DNA of 64,000 nt from Nannobrachium achirus (taxonomy: Eukaryota > Chordata > Actinopteri > Myctophiformes > Myctophidae), in NCBI GenBank assembly GCA_963921795.1, contig OY997644.1, forward strand, positions 2,968,254 through 3,032,253. The letters are read 5' to 3'. The notes beneath the pieces are model-generated. The model did not search any database. It had not been told where the DNA came from and saw only the letters and a list, made by a program, of their open reading frames with translations. Position numbers and translations under genes: made by a program. Each line of letters opens with the position of its first letter. The stretch's first letter is position 1. Shown here one piece after another: positions 21,307 through 32,831 of the stretch.

Positions 21307-21826
21307 CTAGAACTGTACTCTGTCGAGGTGCGAACTAGGGCCTCACGCTCAAGCAGGCCACACATGGCCTACTTGTGCACAAGCAGAGCGCGCCACGAGG
21401 TGCTGTGTGCTGCTGGCCTCATGTCCCTAATGTCTTCACCCGTTAATGAAGTCACCCTCATACATACTGTACATTCCCAGAATCCCTTCATACACCTTCA
21501 TACATACCCAGCCCAATACAGTACTTAATAAAACACAAACAACAACAAACATTTGCTTCACAGAGTATAGAAACACATCAGACAACAAGCTTTTTCTGGG
21601 TCAAGGTAGGATGGCCGGTGGGGCCGCTCTCCATTCAGACATTGACTTCTAATTGTCTGAGTGGCAACACTTCCATAGAGGTTAGGGTTAGTGTCTGAAT
21701 GGGGAATGTCTGAATGGCAGCATGTAACCGGATGGCCGACTTGGAAGTACGCCAAAAATAATGTGTCTCCCGTTGAACCATGGTAAGGAGCACTGGTCAA
21801 AACCAACTGACCAATAGCAATCACTG

Positions 21827-21900
21827 TTTGTGTGTGCATGTGCGTGTGCGCGTGCGCGTGCGTGTGTGTGCGTGTGTGTGAGTGTGAGTGTGCGTGCGTG

Positions 21901-21987
<87 letters not shown>
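21827..21987 (+). repeat. GT/GC-rich array followed by (GA)n microsatellite
   Basis: GT/GCGT-type repeat to about 21915, then pure GA to 21987. The same compound array occurs in the block A paralogue (39354-39496). Confidence 0.97.
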
Positions 21988-21989
<2 letters not shown>

Positions 21990-22304
21990 TTCAAGGTTTC
22001 ACAATGACAGACCAGTTTAGCTGTAGCTGTTGTCCTTTACCTGTATAAAATAATACATTATAACTGTTAACTGTATAAAAAAAAAATACAATACCTGTTT
22101 AAAATAATAGATTATAAATGCTGTTAACTGGTGGGATAGTATAGCAGGAAGCTGGCACAGATAAATAAGTCACACCATGTGTTCTTTGGTGGCATGTGAA
22201 CTTTGAAAACAGAGGAAGAAACCAGAGATACTTATGACGTCAAGCTGTCATTGTGGGTTGATGAATTAACGTTGTTGTTGTATCCCTGCTAACCCTGTTG
22301 TCTT

Positions 22305-22410
<106 letters not shown>

Positions 22411-22572
22411 CTTACATTCAGGAAGTCTGTCTCTAATTAACAGCCACCTGGTAAATGATATCTTTTGGTCGCATGTGAACGGTGAAGACACGAGGAAGTA
22501 AACTCACAATCACACTACTAAAGAAAACACGTTTAGCAGTAGCTGTCAATCTGTCATCGCATTTTGATGAAA

Positions 22573-22638
<66 letters not shown>
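22573..22638 (+). repeat. (GT)n(GA)n microsatellite
   Basis: Ten GT units followed by GA units with one TGAG interruption. Confidence 0.95.
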
Positions 22639-23164
22639 TCACTTCATTGACCAAGGTACCCTAAGGCAGTGATGAATAGTACTGTAATAATTACTAGAGA
22701 ATCTCCATGTATTTTCAGCTCTTTATAAATAGAAAATGCATATTTATTTAACCAAATAATATCAATTGTATCACATTTTAGGGCCTTCTAATTCTAACAG
22801 ACCTGGTTGGCAGGTATTTTAGGCCGACATGTTTGTGCCAGCGTGGGTGATTAGTTCTTCACCGCCTCGTCTTGATGATTTAAACATGAAATAAAGGGCT
22901 GCTATGCTCGATAACAGGCTCAACGACAAGCCCAAATGCTTGGGCTTGGTGATTTTAAGCTGTTGGGACCAACGGGAGTTGGAACCATGGGGCAGTCCCC
23001 CATCCAGCCAGGTCGCTCATTCCTGTTCATTCTGACGCTTGGCACCAACCGCTTACCAGAACTGTGAATGGGTTATTGACTGTGAGTTTGATGCACGCGG
23101 GTATACGCATGTGCATGTGCGTGCACCTTAAGACTTCACTCCACCGTGCAGAAAACCACTGCAC

Positions 23165-23165
23165 G

Positions 23166-23201
<36 letters not shown>

Positions 23202-23237
23202 TGTGTGCGCGCGCACGCACACACACACACACACACA
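23165..23237 (+). repeat. (GCGT)n(CA)n microsatellite
   Basis: GCGT tetramers, then a short GCGC stretch, then CA units. Confidence 0.95.
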
Positions 23238-23238
23238 G

Positions 23239-23579
23239 GAAATCGTCCAGTAGTGTTGAGCAGCACTATGAGACTATGAGGTAAATAAAAAAAGTGTCTC
23301 TTACTTTGAAAACTGGCCAGTTTTTAGAGGATATCCGATTTCTATTGAAGCCATCTTGACACTGGTCGAAAGTAAACAAAACAACAGACAAGGATTAAAG
23401 GCAAGATTTAGGCAAAACGTAATATACGATATGAAAACCATGCTCTTGTGACCGACACAATATACACACTTTGAAAGTGTGCTCTCTTTTGACCTCAATA
23501 CTGTAGGTGAGTTGTTAATTATATGCTGACTACAGAACTGTAATACAGTATGCAGAGGAAAGCAGAATCCATGATTGAG
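23239..23579. other. Unassigned DNA
   Basis: No gene, RNA or repeat boundary recognised. Confidence 0.45.
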
Positions 23580-24010
23580 CCCTCATCTATTGCTCTTTTG
23601 TTTCTCAAGCCACAAATGAGATCAAGGTGATACAAAAAGGAGATCTCAGGTATTGCTCCTGTTTCTCCTCTATTTCTGGGGAGCAACATGCCTCAGATGG
23701 AAGCTCTGATGGGCTATACAGGAGAGCTCAATAATGTCTCAAATATTGCTCAATTCATCTGGATTGTTGCGTCTCAAACTTAGCTCCAAGTGATATAAAA
23801 AATAGCTTTCAATATAATCTCATTTAAAGCTCAATTAAGGCTTTTTGTTACATCTCAGGTCTGTCTCAGAATGACCACTGTTGAGCTGTAAAAGAGCTCT
23901 CAAGATTATCTCATTTAAGTCACATTAAAGACTCAGATTGGCCAGTATATAGCTATAAACGATGCAGTCTTCAATCATTCTCATTTGATCATGCATTTGT
24001 GTTTAATGCT
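23580..24010. repeat. Degenerate array of TCTCA/GCTCA motifs (related to 36355-36785)
   Basis: Imperfect copies of motifs such as TCTCAAATATTGCTCAAT, CTCATTTAAAGCTCAATT and AGAGCTCAATAATGTCTC occur every 20-40 bases. The region at 36355-36785 shows the same vocabulary (CTCATTTATTGCTCC, CTCAATTATTGCTCA). No reading frame is conserved. Confidence 0.55.
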
Positions 24011-24370
24011 CATTTTAATTCACTTGCTTTATTTATAGCATATTCAGAAAATGTCTTAAGTATATATCATTCTAGCTAGTACAAGCTCTCGAATGATACC
24101 AACAATTAGATAAATTATGTCTCAATTTTATCACATACAGAACCAATCTCATGCCAATTTAAGAATGTTAAAAGCAATGTATCAGATAGTTTATTAAGAT
24201 AAAGTATAGAACTTACAGAAACGTTATCTAATGAAAACTAAGGGTCTGCATCAATAGAATGCTAATTTGGGGGATAACCATTATAAGTTAGTTACATTTT
24301 AAGATATTATTACTACTACATGAGTTTCAACAATTTATGCAGCATGACTAAAACTTCAACTTTGCCCTAC
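24011..24370. other. Unassigned AT-rich DNA
   Basis: No gene or element recognised. Confidence 0.45.
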
Positions 24371-24470
24371 ATTTGTCACATGCCTTTTATAGCGCCACCA
24401 GCAGGCCGACTTACGTAATACATATTTTCTTATATTACTCCTTCAAATTTCACACAAATCGCTAGTCATG
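24371..24470 (+). mobile_element. Old fragment of Helitron-like family 1
   Basis: CACATGCCTTTTATAGCGCC, CAGCAGGCCGACTT and TCACACAAATCGCTAGTC follow the interior order of family 1 (compare 38518-38620) at clearly lower identity. Confidence 0.5.
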
Positions 24471-24710
24471 TGATCAAGACTGATCAGTTAGATCTTTCTT
24501 AGTCTTATCCCGTCACGTAAAAATGCTTTAGTCGATTTCTAACCCTTCTAAAAGAGCTAGCTCGGGTTCTAGGGGACGCACAGACACATGGCAAAAAGAT
24601 TCTTGATCAGCTCGCTGAGACGAACGCGTTGATGTATGACCCCTAGAGGGCTAACCCTAATTCTAACTTTAGGGGCCGTTCTCTCGGCACAGGAGTGTCG
24701 TATAGAGGAG

Positions 24711-24712
<2 letters not shown>

Positions 24713-24745
<33 letters not shown>
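24713..24745 (+). repeat. (CA)n microsatellite, short
   Basis: About 15 CA units, followed by TACACA. The flanks (24600-24990) contain repeated GAGACGAACGCG/TTCGTCTC motifs but no gene. Confidence 0.9.
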
Positions 24746-24748
<3 letters not shown>

Positions 24749-24994
24749 ATGTTCGTCTCTGCGAGCTGAACACGCCAGTATAAGGTTCATCCCACACAGA
24801 CACTCCTGTGAGGAGATAGCTTTCTCTGGCCTGGCATTCAATGTGCTCTAACGTTTATAGACTCTATGACCCTTAGTCAAATTGGAGATCCCAGGGAAGA
24901 AAGGTCGTAGGAGGATAACCAAGACATCCACACGTTCGTCTCGGAGAGCTCTACAACATATCTCGGAACCAAGGTCTGATGTCGCATCGTCTTT

Positions 24995-25048
24995 GACTTA
25001 TAACGCGAAATAGCTGACCCTAGGGTTAGCTATTTCGTGTTATAAGTC
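24995..25048. repeat. 54-bp near-perfect palindrome
   Basis: GACTTATAACGCGAAATAGC reads into a CCCTAGGG centre and returns as GCTATTTCGTGTTATAAGTC, with about two mismatched positions between the arms. It could form a hairpin or cruciform. No flanking target duplication was noticed. Confidence 0.85.
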
Positions 25049-25413
25049 CGAAACCATCATGTGTCAAGGGCGCATCTTTTGGTATGTTGAATAGCTCACC
25101 GAGACGAACACGTGGAGGTGTGTTTTATTTCTGTGCGACATTCCTAGGATTAAACTAGGGTTAGCCTCCTTTGAATTACTATAAAATCACGATAGGATAT
25201 TAGGGTTACTGAATGTCGACCTGAGGCTTAAAATGACATGCAGACATGAGAAAAAAATATATCGGAGCACCTACCAACTCGTAATACCCAAAACACACCA
25301 GGAAGTGGCAGTTTTGAGACACTTCCTGTTTGCGCATTGGAATAAAACCTGCATATTCTGACTCAGCGCATGTGATTTAGGGGGGGTAGCCAGAATCCTG
25401 GAGCAGAACAATA
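25049..25413. other. Unassigned DNA
   Basis: No gene recognised. AGACGAACACGTG near 25105 echoes motifs at about 24615 and 24755, suggesting shuffled repeat sequence. Confidence 0.4.
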
Positions 25414-25720
25414 CCAGTAAGACTCCCTAACCAGGAGATAAGCACATGTATGATTGGCTACTTTTGACTTTTTGGCAGTGGCGCCAGGGGGTCCCTGGGG
25501 GTCCCTGGAGCTCCAGGGGTCTCTGGAGGGGTGGAGCTTGTGGATTGGCAGGCAAGGAGTGTGTGTGCAAAGTTTGGCATGGATAGGGGCAACGGTTGTG
25601 GAGAAGGGCAAAAGTGTGGTGTGCCGTGATGTGGACGGACGGACGGACAGACGGACAGACGGACAGGCAGACAGACTGCCAGTGAAGGTTTTGATAGTAA
25701 CTGCGACCTAACGGTCGCAA
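25414..25720 (-). mobile_element. Short Helitron-like element, family 1
   Basis: The low-coordinate end CCAGTAAGACTCCC is the reverse complement of the family 3' end and is preceded by A. The hairpin is imperfect here (CTCCCTAACCAGGAG). The high-coordinate end is GCGACCTAACGGTCGCAA. The interior has CCCTGG/CCAGGG-rich direct repeats and a (GGAC)n tract (25630-25665). Confidence 0.7.
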
Positions 25721-26060
25721 AAATGGCCTCTCAAAAATGTCACCAATGCCATTGTAAGCTTGTAGATCTGCTCTTTTCAAAGATTCTGCATAATGAGTAC
25801 TTTCTACTTTTGCACTTTAAATACATTTTCATACCAACAGTTTTGTACTTTAAGTAAATTTAGAATGATTTGTTACAGAGTATTTCTACATGCAGTATTG
25901 ACAAAAATAGTATTTTTTCCAATGATGTATAGGCCTAACACTTTATAGTATGTTTATTATAATTATAATAGTTATAACTGAGATACCTTGTAGGGTAGGG
26001 AAGGGGGCTACAACATATATTGTATATTTATGTATAAAATTGTGTAAAATCACATTTAGA
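25721..26060. other. Unassigned DNA
   Basis: Contains GTAAGCTTGTAGATCTGCTC at about 25754, half of the recurrent palindrome. Otherwise AT-rich with no gene. Confidence 0.45.
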
Positions 26061-26765
26061 CCGTGGGCCAGGACCCCAGATATGGGGTCATCGGTACCAT
26101 CTGAGGGCAATAATTCTCATAGTGATTTTTGGGAAGGTATATATCCCTAGTACTTAGAAACATGTGATAGCATTGCAGTGGTGGTAGCTGTCTGTGTGTT
26201 ATCACTCCTTTTATAACAACATGCTAAAAAACAGTTTTCAAAATCCGAATGGAACAGTGTACTTCAAACTGATGGTTCTCTCTTATTATTGATCCAATCT
26301 CTTTGAAAAATGGTTTGGATAAAGCTCAGACTATATATAGTTCAGTAAAGTTGCATATCTAGAATTGTTCTTTATTACAGGCAGTGACAACATAGTGACT
26401 ATATAATTATGACAATACTCTGTGAGCAAGGGCCCCAAATTTGGGGTCATCTGTACCTTCTGGTTGCAATGATTCTCTTAGTGATTTTTGGGAAGGTATA
26501 CATCCCTAGTACTAGGAAATATGTGATAGCCTTGCATCTGTGGTAGCTTTCTGTGTGTTATCACTCCATTTATAACCATGTGCCAAAACACAGTTTTCAA
26601 AATCCGAATGAAGAATTCAACTTCAAACTGATGGTTCTCTCTTAATATTGATTCTCTCTCTTTCAAAAATGGTTGAGATACAGCTTAGACTATATATTTT
26701 TCTAAAAAGTTGTTTCCATCTCCAGAAATGTTACAGCAGTGACAACATAATGACTACTAGTACAT
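26061..26765 (+). repeat. Tandem duplication of a roughly 360-bp unit
   Basis: Two diverged head-to-tail copies (26061-26420 and 26421-26765) share GGGGTCAT, GTGATTTTTGGGAAGGTAT, GTGTGTTATCACTCC, CAGTTTTCAAAATCCGAATG and CAAACTGATGGTTCTCTCTT in order. A partial third copy lies inverted at 30009-30150. Confidence 0.85.
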
Positions 26766-28931
26766 GAGAGTTACTTTGCATTTTTTAGAAAGATGTAACA
26801 CAAAAGTTTCCCAAAGATTTAAAACCATCCAAGGCAATGTTTGATGAAATTCAATAAACTAAATATAGTGTAGGTGTGTAACTAATGCATACGATAACAT
26901 TCTGTTTACCATTACATACATGAATATCACCTTTTAATCCATCCATTTAACGCCTCTATCTGTTCAACCTAGATTTTTTTCCTATGATGTTTTTGTTGTT
27001 GATTTGTATTCATATGGGGACCTAGCCTGACATTAGCCGGCCCATAGGCAGCAATTATGAGAAATCAGAAAATGACCGGGCCAATATCTGCATATATTCC
27101 AACTCATAATGGAGATTAGAAAGTCCACCCACATCCTCCTGGACCTTCCCCTCCTGATTGACACACACACAATTATCTTACCCTGGTCTACCTCATCCTC
27201 AAAAGTATCCTCCATATCGACATCACTCCTCATCTGTATCTTGAACATCGCATCAGCCACGATCTTCACCAGAGAAATTACAGTAGCTCAACAACAACAA
27301 CAACAGTGATACACTTCTTTCTCTGTGCCCTAAAGTGATACTGGACCACTATAATGGACCACATCACACCAGGTCATCATTAGCAAAAATGTTATTTCCC
27401 ATCCAAAGTTGACATCAGTGAGCATGGCGGTCTGCCACTTTCCACAACTTCACTTGTATATGAGCCCTCAACACATGGTGCAACATGGCAACTGGCTGTT
27501 GTTAACTTGTGGCACCTACTTCACCCAGCACATCAGGGTAGCCTGGAACATTCCCTGTCAGCAAATGTTTTAATGCTCTCATCTTGCCTTTGCATACAAA
27601 TATGAGGTTGCACAGGTCTGTTCCATCCCAATACTCCATCTGTACTTTACACTGTACTGTAGGTCCACCTGATACACCCAATACACCAACAGGACAGTTT
27701 CATCCCTGAGCATGTGTATCACACCCTTTCCAGAGATGACAGCAGTATCCATCGTTGACACTTAAGGTGTACCCGTACAACTTGCTCACCAGCCTTTGCT
27801 AATTGTTATTGCTCATCAGGATGACATCTCATTTGGGTAAAGAACATTACTATTCACAGCATTCACAACAGAGTGGGTACAATTGATGGTATTGTTGAGA
27901 TGATGGTGTGATCTTTCAGTGGGTGATGATACACCCCAATCTTTTACAACCAAGACACACTAGTCCTTCAACTTCCCCTGTTTCTGCACATTTTGGGGAA
28001 GGTATCCATTCACACACAAGCTCAGCAGACTTTTCTGATCTTCTGCTCTTCTGCTCCCCAACTCGTCATCAGAGACAATGTTGCAGAATCCATCATAGTG
28101 CTGGCAGACCAGGTCTGGCTTACCCTCTATGCTGGCATGGAGCACAATGCACATGTATCTTCAGCAGGTACTGGGTTAGATCTCTAGCATACTGTAGTCT
28201 ACATGGCCAGCAAGGAAGTAGTACTTCATCAAGTGCTCCATGAGAGAGAAGCTCACCTTGTCACCAATGGTAGATGTGAAGTGTATGGAAAATTAAGTTG
28301 TCTACCCACTGTCAGCCAGTAGGATGGAGATGATGTGCAGTCCAGGTACTGCTCTATCTGTTCAAATATCTTTGGCCCAGTTGACAGAAACCACTTTAAG
28401 AGTCCTGCGGATAAGCTACAAAAGGCCATCTTTCATTCAGGACCTATATCTGAAGTTGCCTGTCAGCCCCTCATATGCTGCAACCACATGTATTTGATCC
28501 TTGCATCAGTTTTGCACAATTACTGTACATTGTTGAAAGTCACCATGTTTCCAGCATACTTGCTACACTGTAGATTACCACAAATAACTACATGTCAATG
28601 GTGAGGTGAATACTGTACATGTCATTCCCATGTCAACCAGTCAGATCTGCTGCCTGCTTGGATGAGAAGGAATGAGATAGACCTTGACCTGAAGCAACTA
28701 AGATTGACCTGATTCTATGTGACAATGTTGGTCATTTTCAATCAAAATAGGCTAATTTGTTGTTTTTACCTAATTTAGTACAATGGAACATAACCTTGTG
28801 ATGAACGCCATCTTGGATTTGGCAATACATAATTAATTGCAGGTAATTTCACTGATTCAGGCACATTTATTGAGCCCTAAAACCTAGGGTTAGATACCAA
28901 AAGCACCTTTATAGGTTGAGAAGTATTAGTA
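26766..28931 (-). other. Low-copy region with short unidentified coding-like fragments
   Basis: On the minus strand several short open stretches in different frames look protein-like: about 27269-27033 (VDMEDTFEDEVDQGKIIV, RRGRSRRMWVDFLIS), 27761-27579 (GVIHMLRDETVLLVYWVYQV) and 28154-27960 (PDLVCQHYDGFCNIVSDDEL). They are separated by stops. Taken together they suggest a decayed gene or transposon protein transcribed leftwards, but I do not recognise the family. Composition alone could produce some of them, so no CDS is called. A small (CAA)n lies at about 27287-27306. Confidence 0.3.
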
Positions 28932-29788
28932 CTAGTAAGACACCTCAGGGTGACATGCGACCTCGCCCTAAAGGGCGAGGTCGCGCCAATTCTTGACTAT
29001 CTGGCCAACCACAGTGTTTCTCTGACGATTCTAGTTGTTATCATTCTGGGGGGAGTTTGTTCATGTTTTTGTGAGGGTATCAACCCTAGGAGACACGGGG
29101 AAACATGCAAACTCCACACAGAAAGGCCCTATCGCCAACCCCATCGAGGGTGTGAGCGATGGGGCCTAAACATGGAAATGTGGAGAACACTATATATGGA
29201 GATAGTCCAGTCCATCATGTCATAATGGGACTACCGTCATAGACAGTAGCCATTGTTAGGCCGGAGTCAATGGCTGTGTCTATGACGGTAGTTCCATATG
29301 ACATATTGGACTAGACTATCTCCATATATAGTGTTATCCACATCTCCATGTTAGGACTCATATATGGGCATAAAAAGTATGTCATGTGACATCACTTCCT
29401 GTACAGACAGTCAGCCATTGACTCCGGATTAACAATGGCTACTGTCTATGACGGTAGTCCCATATGACATATTGGACTAGACTATCTCCATATATAGTGT
29501 TATCCACATCTCCATGTTTAGACAGCCAATGACTCCGGCCTAACAATGGCTACTTTCTATGACGGTAGTCCCATATGACATGATGGACTGGACTATCTCC
29601 ATATATAGTGTTATCCACATTTCGTGTAGCCGCCCTGTACAGGAAGTGATGTCACAACTCGCTGACATCACACTGACATCACAGAGGATACGGAAGGACG
29701 GTCACGAGGATACGGAAGGAAGGAAGGAAGGAAGGAAGGACACTCAAGCGACACGATTCTTCAGAGTATATGCGACCTTCGGTCGCAA
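28932..29788 (-). mobile_element. Non-autonomous Helitron-like element, family 2, copy 1
   Basis: Read on the minus strand, the 3' end is the hairpin CACCCTGAGGTG followed by TCTTACTAG|T, again CTRR before a host T. The 5' end is TTGCGACCGAAGGTCGCA preceded by A. Just inside the 3' hairpin is a GCGACCTCGCCC/GGGCGAGGTCGC palindrome. The interior holds an inverted SINE segment (TGGAGTTTGCATGTTTCCC class, about 29085-29130) and several direct and inverted copies of a roughly 75-bp unit containing GACGGTAGTCCCATATGACA. A (GGAA)n lies near the 5' end. Confidence 0.72.
29694..29740 (+). repeat. (GGAA)n microsatellite
   Basis: About six GGAA units near the end of the Helitron-like copy, absent from its paralogue at 43590. 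Confidence 0.9.
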
Positions 29789-30008
29789 TTAGTATTATAT
29801 AGCCATTTTAAGCTCCTGACAGCCAACTTGGACGCCATCTTGCCATATATACATATACTCCCCCAGATTTTCAGTATGTTTTTCAGCATGCCTAGATGTA
29901 CCAGAACCAATTGGAAAAACCTTCTGTAATTTTTCTGGAAGTGTTAAGAAGTATGTTTTAATATATTGACCCATCTAATTTTCGCCTAGTGTTATATAAG
30001 TAAATTGC

Positions 30009-30150
30009 ATGATAGCACCTATACAGCTACCACTGGTGCAATGCTATCACATATTTTCTAACTCTAGACATGTATACCTTGACAAAAATCACTATGAGAA
30101 TTATTGCCCTCAGATGGTACCGACCAACCCCAGTGGCTCACGGTCTAATT
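30009..30150 (-). repeat. Inverted partial copy of the 26061 tandem unit
   Basis: The reverse complement of this stretch carries GTGATTTTTGTCAAGGTATA, ATGTGATAGCATTGCACCAG and GGTACCATCTGAGGGCAATA, matching the unit at 26061-26420. Confidence 0.8.
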
Positions 30151-30267
30151 GTGCATTCAATACTGCTATAATAATAATGCTATTAAAATATATATTTTTT
30201 CTTTTTTTTCTTTCTTAAAATAAATTATATATTTATATATATCCTATATATTTCCCCCCCCCCCTTT

Positions 30268-30330
30268 TTTAGGGGACCCCCTGCAGTATCCCCGCGGACC
30301 CCCTAGGGGTCGCGGACCCCCTGTTGAAGA
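30268..30330 (+). mobile_element. Terminal fragment of the 37073-type hAT family
   Basis: GGGGACCCCCTGCAGTA, CGCGGACCCCCTAGGGGT and CTGTTGAAGACCCCTG correspond to the right end of the element at 37073-37524. The left part is missing. The region 30151-30267 is AT-rich and unassigned. Confidence 0.7.
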
Positions 30331-30850
30331 CCCCTGATCTGATCTGATCAGATCTAATCTTTAGATAAGTGTACAGTAGTTCATGAAAAACAATGCATTA
30401 TTGCTTCAGCAGCAGTCAGTCAAAGGGTTAATTGCCCAAACAACAACTGGGAAGGATGAGAACAGTGACATCACATATTGCTTTGATCTAGCAGGAAACA
30501 GAGCTCTGTAGGAGGCGGGGCATATCCTTATTATTATACTTTCTCAGAGGAAACATTTGCTGCTCATTTGCTGCTCATCTATTGCTCCTCAAGACAGAGA
30601 GGAGCTATTGGAACGACTTGGAACTGGTTTGAACCAGTCTGGGCTGGCTGCCATTTTGAACCTCAGTCAGTCAGTGCTGAAGAGAAGAACAACCAGGAGT
30701 TATATGCTCTCATGGACTTTATCCTTTTTAGGTAGGTGAAACAACATAGCCACTGGATAAAGTAACCTACATGTACTGTATGTTACTTAAGAATGTTGTC
30801 TGCAGTGTTTTTGTACAAAGTGTGTATTTTTCTGAAAGGTTCATCCAACC
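30331..30850. other. Unassigned DNA
   Basis: No confirmed gene. TTGCTGCTCATCTATTGCTCC at about 30570 echoes the TCTCA/GCTCA repeat vocabulary at 23.6 and 36.4 kb. Confidence 0.4.
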
Positions 30851-31075
30851 GGTTACACCCCGCCATTCCGAAACACCGCTATTCCGAACGTTGACTTCTA
30901 ACCCTAACCCTACCCCTAACCCTAACCCTAACCCTAACCCTTACCCTAACCCTAACCCTAACCCTAACTAACCCTAACCCTACCCCTAACCCTACCCCTA
31001 ACCCTAACCCTAACCCTAAACCTAACCCTAACCCTGCTTCGGAATAGCGGTGTTTCGGAATGGCGGACTGTTGCC
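30851..31075. mobile_element. 225-bp TIR element with a telomere-like core
   Basis: 38-bp inverted repeats (30851-30888 and 31038-31075) share CCGCCATTCCGAAACACCGC and CTATTCCGAA without gaps, with four mismatches towards the outer ends. CATCCAACC is directly repeated on both sides (30842-30850 and 31076-31084). Between the arms is an imperfect CCCTAA array (30899-31035). Terminal inverted repeats plus a 9-bp target duplication show that the block arrived by transposition, with a Mutator-like duplication length. No protein is encoded. Confidence 0.88.
30899..31035 (+). repeat. Interstitial (CCCTAA)n-like array
   Basis: Roughly 22 units of CCCTAA with CCCCTA and CCCTTA variants, contained in the TIR element. 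Confidence 0.95.
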
Positions 31076-31325
31076 CATCCAACCAGTACAACTAAGCTAA
31101 TGCTAACGCTAGCTAATGCTAACACTAGCTGATGCTAACGTTTTTACTGTAGACTACATCCTAATGGAACTGAATGTTCAAAATGTGTAAGATTCCCTTT
31201 TGATAGAAGTGGACGTTTTTTTATTTTGTATTAACAGAAGGTGCTTTGCTGTGTATTTGTGCACAGCTTGCAGCCTGTTGTGTGGTATTGTGGCTAACAG
31301 AGCCAAAGTTAGCTAGCAGCTGTTC

Positions 31326-31330
<5 letters not shown>

Positions 31331-31418
<88 letters not shown>
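31331..31418 (+). repeat. (GT)n microsatellite
   Basis: About 44 TG units. The flanks (31080-31330 and 31420-31560) contain repeated GCTAATGCTAACGCTAGC-type motifs and two inverted GGTTCCATTTGTA copies (about 31460 and 31495). Confidence 0.97.
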
Positions 31419-31419
<1 letters not shown>

Positions 31420-31889
31420 TATTTGTGGCTAATGTTAGCTAGCAATGGTAGTAGAGTATACAAATGGAACCAAATTAACCCTAACAGGTCCATCTGGTTC
31501 CATTTGTACAGTTCTAGGGGAGTTATGGATGATGGGGGATCATGGCCATATGCATACTAAAAACAGGGGGTCCTTTAAATAAAAAAACAGTTTGAGAACC
31601 AGTTCTTAACTAGAAATACTGTTCATACAAAACAGTGTGGGCTCATATGGGCACAAATATATACCCCTGTGCCCTTAGCCTCATTGGCTAAGGGCCCTGC
31701 CTTTGTACTGTTGGTATTTTTTATTTATTTTATATTTTTGAGGAGAATATCCTTGGTCTATCCTATGAAGTTTTGGTATAATATACTGGTCTCAAGCCCA
31801 CTTGTTGTTATTTATATCCTGTGGCACTTGTTGGTGGTGATGTCACCAAGAACACTGCTTCTCATAATTAATGTAATCAGTGATCCTGT

Positions 31890-32035
31890 TGACTGTTAAC
31901 CACTTAAGCCCCCCAAATAATCATATTTGAACTGGGGACCCCCCAAAATAGTCATATTTGAACTGGGGACCCTCCACCCTGACAAGCACTTGGAATGCAG
32001 TGAGCTTGTAGATCTGTTATTTTCACAATTGTTGC
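31890..32035. mobile_element. Fragment of hAT-like MITE family A
   Basis: Two copies of ATCATATTTGAACTGGGGAC-type sequence and GTGAGCTTGTAGATCTGTTA match, in reverse complement, the right half of the element at 32150-32590. Confidence 0.6.
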
Positions 32036-32149
32036 CTCTTATATCATTTGACAATTTGGGCAACGTTTGACCAGTTTTTATATAATTTGTTTACTTTTAA
32101 TGTTATAACGGTCTTTTCTTTCCTTTGTTCCCCTGTTCTTTTGAGGTAT

Positions 32150-32590
32150 TAGAAATGTGGTTCTCAACCTTTGGGTCGGGACCCCCAGGGGTGTCCCTAA
32201 ATTATTTTGGGGGGTCCCCTGATGATTGGCTAATCATTGTTTTCTCAACAGTAAACAAACCAACAAACTTTAAGTGTATAGAGGGTATTTGCACATTTCT
32301 AAAGTGACAATTTAAGGACTTTTTAATACCTCTAAAATGACAGACTAAACATTGGGCCAAATGATCAAATATTAGACTCAGAGATTGTGAAAATAGAAGA
32401 TCTACATGCTCACAAAGCCTCGCAATGCGAGGCATTGTGAGCATGTAGATCTGCTAGACTTTCACAATAGAACAGTGTTATACAAAATGTACTGTCCCAA
32501 CTCTTAGTGCTCGTCAGGGTGGGGGGTCCCCAGTTAAAATATGATTATTTTTGGGGTTGCGGCCTGAAAAGTTTGAGAACAACTGCAGTA
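32150..32590 (+). mobile_element. hAT-like MITE, family A, copy 1
   Basis: The left end TGGTTCTCAACCTTTGGGTC and right end AAAGTTTGAGAACAACTGC are the imperfect inverted termini typical of hAT/Charlie-type elements. The centre (32399-32448) is a palindrome: GATCTACATGCTCACAAAGC and its complement. Colinear with 45288-45705. No clean 8-bp target duplication is left. Confidence 0.75.
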
Positions 32591-32831
32591 CGTGACAGCA
32601 GAGTTAGTACCAGACGCTAAATAAGTAGGCTACTGGCAGCAGTGCGCAAAAGCACTTCATGTTGTTTGATCCGGCACGCAATATTTATTTATAATATCTC
32701 TTTTACATTACTCTTAACACAAATGATCCCCTCTTGCTAATCACATGTTATTATAATCACTCCTGTTATGTCAACATGCTAGATTCAGTGAGGCTCACTG
32801 AAACTAGCCTTTCTCAGCTCCAGTGCAGACA

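Larger units (their letters stand above)
20375..22223 (+). repeat. Duplicated block A, copy 1 (second copy 37896-39740)
   Basis: From TTCACATGACAC... through a Helitron-like element, a conserved tract (CTCATGTCCCTAATGTCTTC), a GT/GA microsatellite, and on to GAGGAAGAAACCA, this block is paralogous to 37896-39740 in the same orientation. Colinearity extends well beyond the Helitron ends, so it is either a segmental duplication or a larger composite repeat. Confidence 0.85.

Noticed and set aside
27033-28250. Multi-exon gene on the minus strand
   Set aside because: Protein-like patches exist, but frames are interrupted, splice sites are not consistent and no family is recognised; kept only as a low-confidence region.
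30899-31035. Relic of a chromosome-end fusion
   Set aside because: Inverted repeats and a 9-bp direct repeat enclose the array, so transposition explains it better.
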